Shown: positions 1 to 8,567, numbered from the stretch's first letter. The stretch: 64,000 bases of DNA from Chitinophaga chungangae (GCF_017742215.1 NZ_JAGHKP010000002.1:654737-718736), one strand, 5' to 3'. A program made the numbers and translations. The notes: generated by a model from the letters alone, not told the origin.

Positions 1-1439
1 TGAACGACCTCGAGAACGACAGCTTTGAAAAGCATATCGAAGACACGCTGATCGCCGGCGACGGGCTTTGTAACGAGCAGGTGGTGGAGATCGTGGTGAA
101 GGAAGGGCCGGACCGTGTAAACGAGCTCATTTCCTGGGGCGCACAGTTCGACAAATCGCCGGACGGCGATTACTCCCTCGGCAAAGAAGGCGGCCATTCC
201 GAATTTCGCGTGATCCATCATAAGGACGTTACCGGCCGCGAGATAGAGCGCGCGCTGCTGGAAGCCATCCGCCGCAAAAAAAATATCGAGCTGATCACCC
301 ACTGCTTCGTGGTAGAGCTGATCACCCAGCATCATCTGGGTTTCCTCGTCACCAAATCCACGCAGGACATCGAGTGTTACGGCATCTACGTGCTGAACCT
401 CAAAACCAACAAGATCGAAAAGATACTGTCGAAGCTCACGCTGCTGGCCACCGGCGGCAACGGCCAGGTATACCGCACCACCACCAACCCCGTGATCGCC
501 ACGGGCGACGGCGTGGCCATGGTATACCGCGCCAAAGGGAGGATCGAGAATATGGAGTTCATCCAGTTCCACCCCACCGCGCTGTACCAGCCCGGTGAAA
601 ACCCCTCCTTCCTGATCACCGAGGCCGTACGCGGCGACGGCGGCATTCTCCGCAACATCAACGGGGAAGACTTCATGCACAAATACGACGAGCGCCTCAG
701 CCTCGCCCCGCGCGACATTGTGGCCCGCGCGATAGACAGTGAAATGAAGATCACCGGTACGGAGCATGTGTACCTCGATTGCCGGCATATGGACATGGAA
801 AAGTTCGTGCACCATTTCCCGAACATTTACGAAAAATGCAAATCCATCGGTATCGACGTCAGCAAAGACATGATACCCGTGGCGCCGGCGGCGCATTACA
901 GCTGCGGCGGCATCAAAACCGACGAGCAGGGCCGCACGTCCATCCGCAACCTGTACGCGGCCGGGGAATGCGCCAGCACAGGGCTTCACGGCGCAAACCG
1001 CCTGGCCTCCAACTCCCTGCTCGAAGCCATGGTATTCGCGCACCGCTGTTACCTCGACGCGGTGAAAACGATCGACAGCATCGGCCTGAAAGAAAACGTG
1101 CCGGACTGGAACACGCTGGGCACCAATGCGCCGCGCGAGATGATCCTGATCACGCAGAGCCTCAAGGAGCTGAAACAGATCATGAGCGACTACGTGGGCA
1201 TCGTGCGCACGAACGTGCGCCTGGAGCGCGCCATGCGCCGGCTGGACATACTGCATCTTGAAACGGAAGCCTTGTATAAGGAAACCGCCGTTTCGCCGCA
1301 GCTTTGCGAATTACGCAACCTTATCACCGCGGGATATCTTATCGTGAAAGGCGCCACCTTCCGTAAAGAAAGCAGGGGCCTGCATTACAACACGGATTAT
1401 CCATACAAGAGCGACCTGGTGCAGAACATTATCCTGTAA
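1..1439 (+). CDS. nadB: L-aspartate oxidase, 5' end outside window
   Basis: FAD-dependent oxidase that converts L-aspartate to iminoaspartate, the first step of de novo NAD synthesis. The reading frame is open from base 3, so the N-terminus with the FAD-binding GxGxxG lies left of the window. Visible family signatures are ATGGNGQVY, the FHPTALY substrate-site stretch, the RGDGG and APRDIVARAID block, and the C-terminal flavin segment GECASTGLHGANRLASNSL. The C-terminal helical domain is complete and ends at a TAA. An acyltransferase follows 23 bases later on the same strand; nadA and nadC are not in view. Succinate dehydrogenase and fumarate reductase flavoproteins are homologous, but the SLLEAMVFAHR ending and the overall length favour NadB. 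Confidence 0.95.
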   Translation, partial: NDLENDSFEKHIEDTLIAGDGLCNEQVVEIVVKEGPDRVNELISWGAQFDKSPDGDYSLGKEGGHSEFRVIHHKDVTGREIERALLEAIRRKKNIELITHCFVVELITQHHLGFLVTKSTQDIECYGIYVLNLKTNKIEKILSKLTLLATGGNGQVYRTTTNPVIATGDGVAMVYRAKGRIENMEFIQFHPTALYQPGENPSFLITEAVRGDGGILRNINGEDFMHKYDERLSLAPRDIVARAIDSEMKITGTEHVYLDCRHMDMEKFVHHFPNIYEKCKSIGIDVSKDMIPVAPAAHYSCGGIKTDEQGRTSIRNLYAAGECASTGLHGANRLASNSLLEAMVFAHRCYLDAVKTIDSIGLKENVPDWNTLGTNAPREMILITQSLKELKQIMSDYVGIVRTNVRLERAMRRLDILHLETEALYKETAVSPQLCELRNLITAGYLIVKGATFRKESRGLHYNTDYPYKSDLVQNIIL

Positions 1440-1462
1440 GACCGAAAAAGAGCGAAAGATCC

Positions 1463-2347
1463 ATGTATTATATTTTACTGGCATTCTGTTACAGCATTTC
1501 CATTCTTCCCCTGTGGCTGCTTTACCGCATCAGCGACGGGCTTTACGTGCTTGTGTACCACCTGCTCGGGTACCGCCGGAAAGTAGTACTGGAAAACCTG
1601 CGCCAGGCGTTTCCGGATAAACCGGAAAACGAGATCAGGCTGATCGCCCGCAAATACTACCGCAACCTGACCGATATGGTGGTGGAAACGATCAAATTGC
1701 TTACCATGAGCAGCGCATCGCTGAGCAAACGTTTCGACTGCGACCTGTCCGTTTTTCATAAGTTATACGCCCAGGGCCGGAGCGTACAGCTGCACCTGGG
1801 CCATAATTTCAACTGGGAATGGGCAAACCTGTTCGCGAAAAACGGTGTGGACTATTCTTTCCTGGTAGTGTTCATGCCCATTAGCAATTCCGCGGTAAAC
1901 CGCATGTTCAGGCATTTCCGGGAAAAATTCGGCACCGTGCTGATACCCGCCAACGACATGCGCAACGGCATGGCGCCCTGGATCGGGAAACAATACCTGC
2001 TGGGCCTGGTGGCAGACCAGAACCCCGGCAACCCGCGCCGCTGCTACTGGTTTCCTTTCCTGAACAAAATGACTGCGTTTTACAAAGGGCCGGAAATGAG
2101 CGCGCGCCGGTATAATATTCCCGTGGTGTTTGCAGACATCCGCAAGGTGAAAAGAGGGTATTACAAGGCAAAGCTGGAACTGGCCTTCGAAAACCCGATC
2201 AATGAGCCGGAAGGGCGGATCACGGAAGCGTTTGTGCAGTACCTCGAAAAAAACATCCGGGAGCAGCCCGAAGTGTGGGTATGGAGCCACCGGCGCTGGA
2301 AACACGAATACAAGCCCGAATATGATTTTGAAAATGCGGATGAATAG
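1463..2347 (+). CDS. Lipid A biosynthesis lauroyl/myristoyl acyltransferase family (LpxL/HtrB-like)
   Basis: A 294-residue inner-membrane acyltransferase of the LpxL/HtrB superfamily, which transfers an acyl chain to a lipid A precursor. An N-terminal hydrophobic anchor (about residues 1-25) is followed by the catalytic HX4(D/E) motif, seen as HNFNWE near residue 114. A conserved GLVADQNPG segment follows near 175, and VWSHRRWKH near the C-terminus is typical of the family. Length fits the family (about 290-310). It lies 23 bases after nadB and ends at a strong hairpin terminator, so it may be cotranscribed with nadB although the functions are unrelated. Which acyl chain it uses cannot be read from sequence; related ornithine-lipid acyltransferases are an alternative. 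Confidence 0.85.
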   Translation: MYYILLAFCYSISILPLWLLYRISDGLYVLVYHLLGYRRKVVLENLRQAFPDKPENEIRLIARKYYRNLTDMVVETIKLLTMSSASLSKRFDCDLSVFHKLYAQGRSVQLHLGHNFNWEWANLFAKNGVDYSFLVVFMPISNSAVNRMFRHFREKFGTVLIPANDMRNGMAPWIGKQYLLGLVADQNPGNPRRCYWFPFLNKMTAFYKGPEMSARRYNIPVVFADIRKVKRGYYKAKLELAFENPINEPEGRITEAFVQYLEKNIREQPEVWVWSHRRWKHEYKPEYDFENADE

Positions 2348-2361
2348 AAGACATTAAAAAA

Positions 2362-2391
2362 CCCCGGCCATCGCGGCCGGGGTTTTGTTTT
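2362..2391. terminator. Bidirectional hairpin terminator
   Basis: Stem CCCCGGCC / GGCCGGGG with loop ATCGC, flanked by an A-run on the left and TTTTGTTTTT on the right. It can end the acyltransferase transcript (+) and the convergent LysM gene (-). Confidence 0.85.
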
Positions 2392-2406
2392 TATGATCTG
2401 ACAAGG

Positions 2407-2781
2407 TTATGCCGAAGGTATTTTGAGTTTCCAGCCGGGCTGGATCATATCCGGGTCTTTGATCTTGTCTTTATTCGCTTCGAAAATCTTCTGCCAGGTG
2501 AGGCCGGGATATTTTTTTGCGATCTTGCTGAGGTTGTCGCCGGACTGTACTTCATATTCCTGCTCCGCGCCTTCGGCGAGGGAAATATTCAGCACGAGGT
2601 CTCCTGCGCGCATTTCGGGGTCCAGTTTTTCGTAGATGCCCCACAGCTGGTCCTTCACTGCGGAGGAAGGAGCCGTGCCGTTGACGTACAGCACGCCGTT
2701 CTGCTCGGCTACCTGCAAACCGGTAACCCCGCCGTTATTGGCTGCCTGAACGAGTTCTGCGTATTTGTCCTGTAATGCCAT
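2407..2781 (-). CDS. BON-LysM domain protein (Kbp/YgaU-like)
   Basis: A 124-residue cytosolic-type protein with no signal peptide. Residues about 15-70 resemble a BON domain (GLQVAEQNGVLYVNGTA). Residues about 75-122 form a LysM module (YEVQSGDNLSKIAKKY, then the PDMIQPGWKLKIP ending). The same architecture occurs in E. coli Kbp (YgaU), a potassium-binding stress protein of 149 residues. Whether this homologue binds potassium or peptidoglycan is not decided by sequence. It lies 46 bases downstream of a two-BON lipoprotein on the same strand, which suggests a shared envelope or osmotic stress context. Confidence 0.85.
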   Translation of the reverse strand: MALQDKYAELVQAANNGGVTGLQVAEQNGVLYVNGTAPSSAVKDQLWGIYEKLDPEMRAGDLVLNISLAEGAEQEYEVQSGDNLSKIAKKYPGLTWQKIFEANKDKIKDPDMIQPGWKLKIPSA

Positions 2782-2827
2782 GATCGTACTTTTTTTAAGG
2801 TTAATGGTGGATTAAAAAATCCGCCGC

Positions 2828-3322
2828 TTATTGCAGCGTGAGTTTGTTGTTGACCTTTTTGGGCTTGGCTTCGTTGGCTGCCTGCATCACTTTGCGGAGG
2901 TCCGCTTTTTTGATGGTGCCGGTGAGGGTCACTTCGCCGTTGGCGATGGTGGCCGTTACGCCGGTAATGCCTGCCGCGCTGAGCGAGGAATCTACGCTGG
3001 TTTTGAGAATGTCGTCGGGATTAATGGCAACCGGCGCGGCGGGCGGCGGCGGTGGCGGCGTGAGCATAACGTTGTTCACAACGGATTTAACGCCTTTTAC
3101 GCTTTTGGCGGCGTCTTCGGCGGTAGTTTTGGCTGCATCGTCCATCACTTCGCCACTAAGGGTGGCAACGCCTCCTTTCACTTCAGCGATCACGCCGGGA
3201 GCGGCGGTGGCCAGTTTGTCGTTCACTTCTTTCTGAAGTTTCGCGTCGCTCGGTTTACAAGCGTAAAGGAGCACGCCTATCCCAACCAGGAAGGCGAGCA
3301 AAATGGGTTTGCGTTGTTTCAT
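2828..3322 (-). CDS. Two-BON-domain lipoprotein
   Basis: A 164-residue predicted lipoprotein: hydrophobic N-terminus with a lipobox ending LLYAC and lipidated Cys at residue 22. Two BON domains follow, one at about 30-90 (GGVATLSGEVMDDAAKTTAE) and one at about 105-162 (GEVTLTGTIKKADLRK). They are joined by a proline-rich linker of PPPPPPAAP type. OsmY-like BON proteins bind membranes or phospholipids and are often induced by osmotic or envelope stress. It is followed by the Kbp-like gene on the same strand, so the two BON proteins probably form an operon. About 330 bases of AT-rich DNA upstream should hold its promoter. Confidence 0.88.
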   Translation of the reverse strand: MKQRKPILLAFLVGIGVLLYACKPSDAKLQKEVNDKLATAAPGVIAEVKGGVATLSGEVMDDAAKTTAEDAAKSVKGVKSVVNNVMLTPPPPPPAAPVAINPDDILKTSVDSSLSAAGITGVTATIANGEVTLTGTIKKADLRKVMQAANEAKPKKVNNKLTLQ

Positions 3323-3605
3323 ATGATTAGAATTTTAAAGGAATTTAACCAATTCTCCCCTAAACGACAATTATTTCTGTGTTTAATTAATTGTTAAGCA
3401 ATTATTTATGCAATAACAAAAAGAAAATGTAAGTGTATAAATTTATATGTGTTTTATCCGCAAACTATATGACAAAGGGAAACAGCGAATGCAAAGAGCT
3501 GCGGCCCGGGCGCAGCCGAATGGTTGACTGGAAGATTGCGTGAATAAGATAAATGGCTCCGTTGCGGCAGGGTTCACCGGGAAAGGCGTTTCGCCATTCC
3601 ATAAA
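3323..3605. other. Intergenic region upstream of the BON lipoprotein
   Basis: AT-rich for its first ~150 bases, probably holding the promoter of the minus-strand BON lipoprotein. The remainder is more GC-rich. A 64-codon minus-strand open frame here has no family signature and I do not call it. Confidence 0.5.
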
Positions 3606-3633
3606 AACGCCGGGAAACCATGCTCCCGGCGTT
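3606..3633 (-). terminator. Terminator of the CstB-like gene
   Basis: Stem AACGCCGGGA / TCCCGGCGTT with an 8-base loop; on the minus strand it is followed by TTTTTAT. It sits 23 bases past the stop of the persulfide dioxygenase gene. Confidence 0.85.
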
Positions 3634-3655
3634 TCAATATCTGTTACTGGTCACG

Positions 3656-5056
3656 TTAGTTCAGGATATTTTTTTCCTGCACCACGGTCAGCCCTTTCTG
3701 ATCTTTCATTTTACCAAAACCGCCGTTGACGTTGCGGAGATTATGAATGCCTTCGCGTTTCATGATAGAACAGGCGATCACGCTGCGGTAGCCGCCCTGG
3801 CAATGCACGTACAGGTTCAGGTGGTCGTCCAGGTCGGCGAGCGCGCCGGGATCTGTCATTTCGCTGAGGGTGAGGTTCACCGCGTTTTTGATGTGCCCGT
3901 CCGCATATTCCGCGGGCTTCCGCACGTCTACCACCACCAGGTTTTCGTCGTGCGGGATGTCCATCGCCAGTTCGTCCGGGTCAACGGAAATGATCATGTC
4001 GATCTTCTCCCCTGCCGCTTTCCAGGCTTCGAAACCGCCTTCAAGATAACCCTGCACTTTGTCGAACCCGACGCGCGCGAGCCTTACGATCGTTTCTTCT
4101 TCCTGTCCCGCCGCGGTAACGAGCAGCATCGGCTGGCCGAACGGCAGCAGGCTTCCCGCCCATTCCGCGAAACGGCCTTCCAGGCCGATGCTGATGGAGC
4201 CGGGCACAAAACCTTCCGTGAATACGTTCGCATTGCGCGTATCGAGTATCACCGCACCGGCGGATCTTTCCTTGAACGCTTGTATAGACAATGGTTTGAG
4301 GCTTCTTTCCATCACCGTGTTCATCGTATCGTACCCTTCTTTGTTGATCTGCGCGTTGATGGGAAAATATTGCGGAGGCGTAGCCAGCCCCTCCGTCACC
4401 TGTTTGATGAAATCGGCTTTGTCTTCCGCCAGCAACGCATAATTGCTGCTTTTTTCGTCGCCGATGGTGCTGTAAGTGTTCGGGCCGAGATTTTTACCGC
4501 AGGCGGAGCCCGGGCCGTGCGCGGGATATACGATCACGTGATCGGGCAAAGTCTTGATCTTGTTTTTCAGCGATTCGAATAATAAACCCGCAAGCTCTTC
4601 CTTGCTGAGGTCCCCGCTGAACAGGTCCGGCCTGCCCACGTCGCCGACAAAAAGGGTATCGCCGGTGAAGACCGCATTGGGCTCGCCGTTTTCGTCGAGC
4701 AGCAGGTAGCAGGTAGATTCCATGGTGTGGCCCGGCGTATGCAGCGCCTTCACCGTCAGTTTCCCGATTTTGAAATCTTCGCCGTCTTTCGCGATATGCA
4801 CGGGAAAACTGGTCACTGTTTCGGGGCCATATACGATGGGCGCTTTGGTGGCGGCCGCCAGGTCGAGGTGACCGGAAACGAAGTCTGCGTGAAAATGTGT
4901 TTCGAAAATATATTTGATGGAAGCGTTCCTTTCGTGCGCCAGTTCGAGGTAAGGCTCGATATCTCTGAGGGGGTCGATAATGGCGGCTTCTCCGTCGGAT
5001 TCGATGTAATATGCTGCCTCTGATAAGCAACCTGTGTACAACTGCTTAATGAACAT
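3656..5056 (-). CDS. CstB-like persulfide dioxygenase-rhodanese fusion
   Basis: A 466-residue three-part protein. An N-terminal metallo-beta-lactamase fold (about 1-240) carries THFHADFVSGH at residues 53-63, supplying the Fe/Zn ligands of ETHE1-type persulfide dioxygenases, and GHTMESTCYLL further on. A first rhodanese-like domain (about 260-350) lacks a catalytic cysteine. A second (about 365-460) has the active loop CQGGYRS with Cys near 417. This order, with a dead then a live rhodanese, matches Staphylococcus aureus CstB, which oxidises persulfides to sulfite and makes thiosulfate. The role is therefore probably sulfide or persulfide detoxification. An ArsR gene lies upstream on the same strand, but a terminator separates them. 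Confidence 0.9.
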   Translation of the reverse strand: MFIKQLYTGCLSEAAYYIESDGEAAIIDPLRDIEPYLELAHERNASIKYIFETHFHADFVSGHLDLAAATKAPIVYGPETVTSFPVHIAKDGEDFKIGKLTVKALHTPGHTMESTCYLLLDENGEPNAVFTGDTLFVGDVGRPDLFSGDLSKEELAGLLFESLKNKIKTLPDHVIVYPAHGPGSACGKNLGPNTYSTIGDEKSSNYALLAEDKADFIKQVTEGLATPPQYFPINAQINKEGYDTMNTVMERSLKPLSIQAFKERSAGAVILDTRNANVFTEGFVPGSISIGLEGRFAEWAGSLLPFGQPMLLVTAAGQEEETIVRLARVGFDKVQGYLEGGFEAWKAAGEKIDMIISVDPDELAMDIPHDENLVVVDVRKPAEYADGHIKNAVNLTLSEMTDPGALADLDDHLNLYVHCQGGYRSVIACSIMKREGIHNLRNVNGGFGKMKDQKGLTVVQEKNILN

Positions 5057-5172
5057 ATGGTTTTTGATTTTTGCAAAAATACGAAGAAGTTGCGCAAACG
5101 CGGGTAGAGGGATGTCAGGGGCAGGTCAAACTGTTATCCGGTAGGGTAAGGGGATTAAAGAGGACAAAAAAA

Positions 5173-5197
5173 CCGTCTTCCCCAAAGAGGAAGACGG
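5173..5197 (-). terminator. Terminator of the ArsR-family gene
   Basis: Stem CCGTCTTC / GAAGACGG with a 9-base loop; on the minus strand it is followed by a run of seven T. It lies between the ArsR gene and the CstB-like gene and argues that they are separate transcription units. Confidence 0.85.
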
Positions 5198-5260
5198 CCG
5201 GTTCAGTATGGTGCAGGGCCGCTCTGTCGGCCGCTTTAAAAGATAAGATTGTAAGATGGA

Positions 5261-5620
5261 TTAACCCACCAGCTCTTCGACAAACTTCGCTACTTCTGCA
5301 ATACGTTGCTTGTTGATGGTATAGTGGATGAACTTACCGTCTCTTTCGGTGATCACGATGCCCGCGCGGCGCAGGATGGCAAGATGCTGGCTCGCTACAG
5401 ACTGTTCCAAACGCAGTTTCACATAGATCTCCGTTACAGTCATGCGCTTATGGTCTTCCAGCAGCTTGATCATTTGCTGGCGCAGTTTGTGGTTGATCGC
5501 TCTCAACACCATCGCGGCCTTTTTAACGGCAATGTAATCCAATTTGATCTGATCTTTTTCATTGTTACCTCTAGAAATAATAAGAGTATTAGAAGAGGTA
5601 GTTAATAATTGTTTTTCCAT
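5261..5620 (-). CDS. ArsR/SmtB-family transcriptional regulator
   Basis: A 119-residue winged-helix regulator. The helix-turn-helix covers about residues 55-95 (MTVTEIYVKLRLEQSVASQH, recognition helix around SVASQHLAILRRAG), followed by the wing ITERDGKFIHYTI. It contains no cysteine, so it cannot sense metals or persulfides through thiols as SqrR/BigR or SmtB do. It more likely has a histidine/acidic site or no ligand. A neighbouring CstB-like gene tempts one to call it a sulfur regulator, but the absent cysteines and the terminator between the genes weaken that idea. Confidence 0.9.
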   Translation of the reverse strand: MEKQLLTTSSNTLIISRGNNEKDQIKLDYIAVKKAAMVLRAINHKLRQQMIKLLEDHKRMTVTEIYVKLRLEQSVASQHLAILRRAGIVITERDGKFIHYTINKQRIAEVAKFVEELVG

Positions 5621-5924
5621 CGCAAAATAGTTTTAAAAATAAATGAAATGACAGGGATCAACGGACAGTAAAACGCGACTATTAGACAACAATCACGGAT
5701 ATTGATTATACAAAATTATAATATCTGTCACAATAAAAAAAATTTCTATACCTTCTTTTCTAATATATAAACCGGAATATCCCGCCTTTTTCCACAATTT
5801 GACAGTCACATGACACTTCCGGGTGCGTTTTACCGTCCATTCGGCCGTCCTCAGATTATAACGCGTTTCAATGCGTAATATGATGCGGCGAAATGCTAAA
5901 AATCTGCTAAAAAATTGAAGGATG
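5621..5924. other. Intergenic region between ArsR gene and tsaB
   Basis: AT-rich spacer that should hold the promoter of the minus-strand ArsR gene and the 3' end of the tsaB transcript. I see no gene and no clear terminator hairpin. Confidence 0.4.
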
Positions 5925-6599
5925 TCAGGGTTTTCCCGGGGTGAAGAAGGCTTTGAGGTAGTGGGGAGCGAAGTAGGCTACATCCTGGAAATCCTTGCTG
6001 GCAAAGGCTTTTTCAGCCAGCGGCACCATATGTGCGGCAGAGATCTGGTATGCGGGAAAAACAGCATTGGTAGGCGATCCTAACAAACTCCGCCATTTCG
6101 GGGCGCCGTCGCCGAAAAAATACGTGGTTTTCCCGTCCAAAAACGACGCGAAAGATTCCGGCGTCAATATCATCGACTGAGGGGGCATTTCCGCCTTTAA
6201 ACCGGCATCGTACACCGCGGTGAACACTTCCATCCGCCGCGCGTCGATCATCGGCACATACCAGCCTTCTTCCCTTAATTCCGATTGCAGGCCGGAGGCC
6301 ATCATCTGCAAAGTGGAAATGGCGATCAGCGGTTTTTTCCAGGCGTAACACAAACCTTTCGCCGTGGCGGCGCCTACACGTAAACCCGTATACGAACCGG
6401 GACCGGCACTCACGGCAATTGCACCCAGCTCTTCATGCCGCACGCCATGCCCTTCGAGCAAACGGCGGATGAACAGGCCAACGGTGGCCGCATGGTCTTT
6501 CTGGTCTGCGTTATGCAGCGTTTCCAGTTCTTTTCCGTCTTTCGACAAACAAACGGAACCAAACGAAGTAGCGGTGTCGATATGTAAGATGAGTGCCAA
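5925..6599 (-). CDS. tsaB: tRNA threonylcarbamoyladenosine biosynthesis protein TsaB
   Basis: A 224-residue ASKHA-fold protein, partner of TsaD and TsaE in making the t6A37 modification of ANN-decoding tRNAs. It opens with HIDTATSFGSVCLSKDGK, and AVSAGPGSYTGLRVGAATAKGL near residues 62-83 is the family hallmark. No ATG is available in frame; a TTG is the best start and lies 11 bases after the stop of the preceding gene. Third gene of an apparent operon with RidA and a dehydrogenase-like protein. The length agrees with bacterial TsaB (220-240). Confidence 0.92.
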   Translation of the reverse strand: MALILHIDTATSFGSVCLSKDGKELETLHNADQKDHAATVGLFIRRLLEGHGVRHEELGAIAVSAGPGSYTGLRVGAATAKGLCYAWKKPLIAISTLQMMASGLQSELREEGWYVPMIDARRMEVFTAVYDAGLKAEMPPQSMILTPESFASFLDGKTTYFFGDGAPKWRSLLGSPTNAVFPAYQISAAHMVPLAEKAFASKDFQDVAYFAPHYLKAFFTPGKP

Positions 6600-6610
6600 T
6601 TGGAAATGTT

Positions 6611-7258
6611 TTATTGCGGCAGCGCTTCGTATTCCTCGCGCAACAATGGCGCGGGCCTGTAACGTTCATTGCCCGTTTCCTGGAAAACGGCCTGCAATAC
6701 TTCGTATACGTTGCGGATGCCGATCTTTTTGCTCCATTCAAAAGGCCCGGAAGGATAATTGGTGCCCAGTTTCATGGAAATATCTATGTCTTCCCGCGAA
6801 GCGGCGCCTTCCGCCGCGGTAAAATACGCTTCGTTCACGATCATACAGATCACTCTCGGCGTTACCAGTCCTGTGGCTGCTTTCACGGTTTCGTAGCGCC
6901 AGTTCAGTTCCTTCATCAGCGCTTCCAGCTTCGATGCTTCGCCGGCGGCGGACAATGCCGTTTCCAGCGGACTCATGCCGATGAAGCCGGGCAGCCAGTT
7001 CACCGCGTAAATATGCGCGTACTGCTCCCATACCGATGGCGACGTTTTCACGAGGCAGCCAAGCACGGACACTTCCGGTTTCATGGCATACAACATGAGA
7101 TTTTCGGGCCGCTCGTCGAGCGAGAGATCGACGATCACGTCTGCTTCGCCGCGGATCAATTGCAGCTCCGGCTCCCATGTCACGTTGTGGCCTTCGGTGT
7201 TCCTGTCTGCGCGGAATGCTTCCCAGCGCTGCGCGTCGCCGGTTACGAGAATGTCCAT
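6611..7258 (-). CDS. 3-hydroxyacyl-CoA dehydrogenase-like protein, degenerate NAD domain
   Basis: A 215-residue protein whose C-terminal half (about 120-205) matches the 3-hydroxyacyl-CoA dehydrogenase C-terminal helical domain, with GLVTPRVICMIVNEAYFTAA and LGTNYPSGPFEW. The N-terminal part is shorter than a full Rossmann fold and has no GxGxxG, so NAD binding and catalysis are doubtful. Full-length FadB/PaaH enzymes are about 280-300 residues. It sits 7 bases after the RidA gene and 11 bases before tsaB, which fits an operon. It may act as a non-catalytic or altered-function relative. Confidence 0.7.
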   Translation of the reverse strand: MDILVTGDAQRWEAFRADRNTEGHNVTWEPELQLIRGEADVIVDLSLDERPENLMLYAMKPEVSVLGCLVKTSPSVWEQYAHIYAVNWLPGFIGMSPLETALSAAGEASKLEALMKELNWRYETVKAATGLVTPRVICMIVNEAYFTAAEGAASREDIDISMKLGTNYPSGPFEWSKKIGIRNVYEVLQAVFQETGNERYRPAPLLREEYEALPQ

Positions 7259-7265
7259 CCGGTGT

Positions 7266-7646
7266 TTATTTAACGGCGATCATTGAGATCTCCACATTCA
7301 CGCCTTTCGGCAAAGCCGAAACCTGCACGGTTTCGCGGGCGGGGAAGTAACCGGAGAAATATTTGCCGTACACTTCGTTGATCTGCGAAAAGTCGTCCAT
7401 GTTCATGATAAAAATGGTGCTTTTCACCACGTCTGAAAAATCCATACCGGCTTCGGCAAGCACATTCCGGAGGTTCTGCATCACGCGGTGCGTTTCGCTG
7501 ATGATATCATCCTTTTCCAGCTGCCCGGTTTCAGGGTTCAACGCGATCTGCCCTGAAATAAAAAGCATGCTGCCGGCTTTGATGGCCTGGTTGTAAGGAC
7601 CGATCGGCGCCGGGGCGTTGTTGGTGTTGATGACCTGTTTTTCCAT
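7266..7646 (-). CDS. RidA family reactive enamine/imine deaminase
   Basis: RidA proteins hydrolyse reactive 2-aminoacrylate and other enamines released by PLP enzymes. The sequence has the family landmarks: an N-terminal APAPIGPYNQAI block, LFISGQIALNPETGQL, and the C-terminal active-site region around FPARETVQVSALPKGVNVEI with its conserved Arg. I start it at the ATG at 7646 (MEKQVINT); the longer frame from 7655 needs a TTG that overlaps the probable promoter -7 element. First gene of the RidA / dehydrogenase-like / tsaB operon. Confidence 0.93.
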   Translation of the reverse strand: MEKQVINTNNAPAPIGPYNQAIKAGSMLFISGQIALNPETGQLEKDDIISETHRVMQNLRNVLAEAGMDFSDVVKSTIFIMNMDDFSQINEVYGKYFSGYFPARETVQVSALPKGVNVEISMIAVK

Positions 7647-7652
7647 ATGCGG

Positions 7653-7678
7653 CAAAAATAAGATTTTAGATAACCAAA
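7653..7678 (-). promoter_or_regulatory. Bacteroidota-type promoter for the ridA operon
   Basis: On the minus strand TTTG (7678-7675), a 14-base spacer and TATTTTTG (7660-7653) match the TTTG / TAnnTTTG consensus, with a short spacer. The -7 element ends only 6 bases before the ATG, so the transcript may be leaderless. Confidence 0.5.
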
Positions 7679-7748
7679 TTGCTTATATTAGCATTATAGT
7701 GTCAACCAAAGAAATGCCATTTCCCGCATCAACATCATCTATCCGGTT

Positions 7749-8567
7749 ATGTATGTCAAAACCCTGAATGGTCTTTCATTAAACGGCGCATGGAAAATGC
7801 AGATCAGCCTGTATGCGGGCTGGATCGGGGGCGCGGGCTTGCTGTACTGTTTTACCGGCAGCGATCTGCTGCTGTACGCCCCGCTCCTTGTTACGATCTA
7901 CCTGCTCAGCGGCGTCAGCGTGATCCTTTGCACGCTCATCAATAAAAAAGATAATTTCCGGCTCATCCCCAAGATCAATATTTCAGTGGAAACCTTCCTG
8001 CTGGCTTTTTCCATGGCGCTTGCGCTGGTAATGGTGAAAGACGCATTGGGTTACCTGCTGCCCATCCCGCCCTGGCCCGAATTGTCTTTCACTTCCATTC
8101 ATACCGGTTCGGGTTATATGATCGTCGTGTCCGTTATGCTGGCCGCTTTTATGGAAGAGCTCGTTTTCCGCGGCATTATGATGGAAGCGCTGATGAAACG
8201 TTATTCGGGCGGCGTGGCGCTGCTGCAAAGCTCGCTGCTGTTCATGCTCGCGCATCCCGATCCCGCGCAGATGCCCGGCGCTTTCCTGCTCGGGCTGCTC
8301 ACCGGCCTGTTTTATCTTCGCCTCCGCGACCTTTGCGCCTGTTTCCTCATTCACCTCACCCACAACGTCGCCACGGCGCTGCTCGTGTCTGCAGGCACCT
8401 TCCAGTTCATGACCGCTTCCCCGGTGATGTATTCGATGATCATCGCGGGCTGTGTGACGGTGCTGTTCGCCGGTTACTTCATGATCCGGAAACTCGTGCC
8501 GGTTACGCCGGCGCTGCAGCAGGCGAAAAAAGCCGCGCACGGCAAACCGGTGTTACTTCCCAAATAA
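7749..8567 (+). CDS. CPBP-family intramembrane metalloprotease
   Basis: A 272-residue polytopic membrane protein with the Abi/CPBP signature: EE plus downstream R in MEELVFRG (about residues 135-142), a second motif in the LAHPDPAQ stretch and the HLTHN motif near 200. About seven to eight hydrophobic segments are visible. This family is related to eukaryotic Rce1 CaaX protease and includes bacteriocin-immunity-type proteins; the substrate is unknown. It converges with the L,D-transpeptidase gene and their last 15 bases overlap. Weak promoter-like AT-rich DNA lies between it and the divergent ridA operon. Confidence 0.85.
   Translation: MYVKTLNGLSLNGAWKMQISLYAGWIGGAGLLYCFTGSDLLLYAPLLVTIYLLSGVSVILCTLINKKDNFRLIPKINISVETFLLAFSMALALVMVKDALGYLLPIPPWPELSFTSIHTGSGYMIVVSVMLAAFMEELVFRGIMMEALMKRYSGGVALLQSSLLFMLAHPDPAQMPGAFLLGLLTGLFYLRLRDLCACFLIHLTHNVATALLVSAGTFQFMTASPVMYSMIIAGCVTVLFAGYFMIRKLVPVTPALQQAKKAAHGKPVLLPK

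Noticed and set aside
3443-3637. 64-codon minus-strand frame in the AT-rich gap
   Set aside because: No signature, and it overlaps the terminator of the CstB-like gene.
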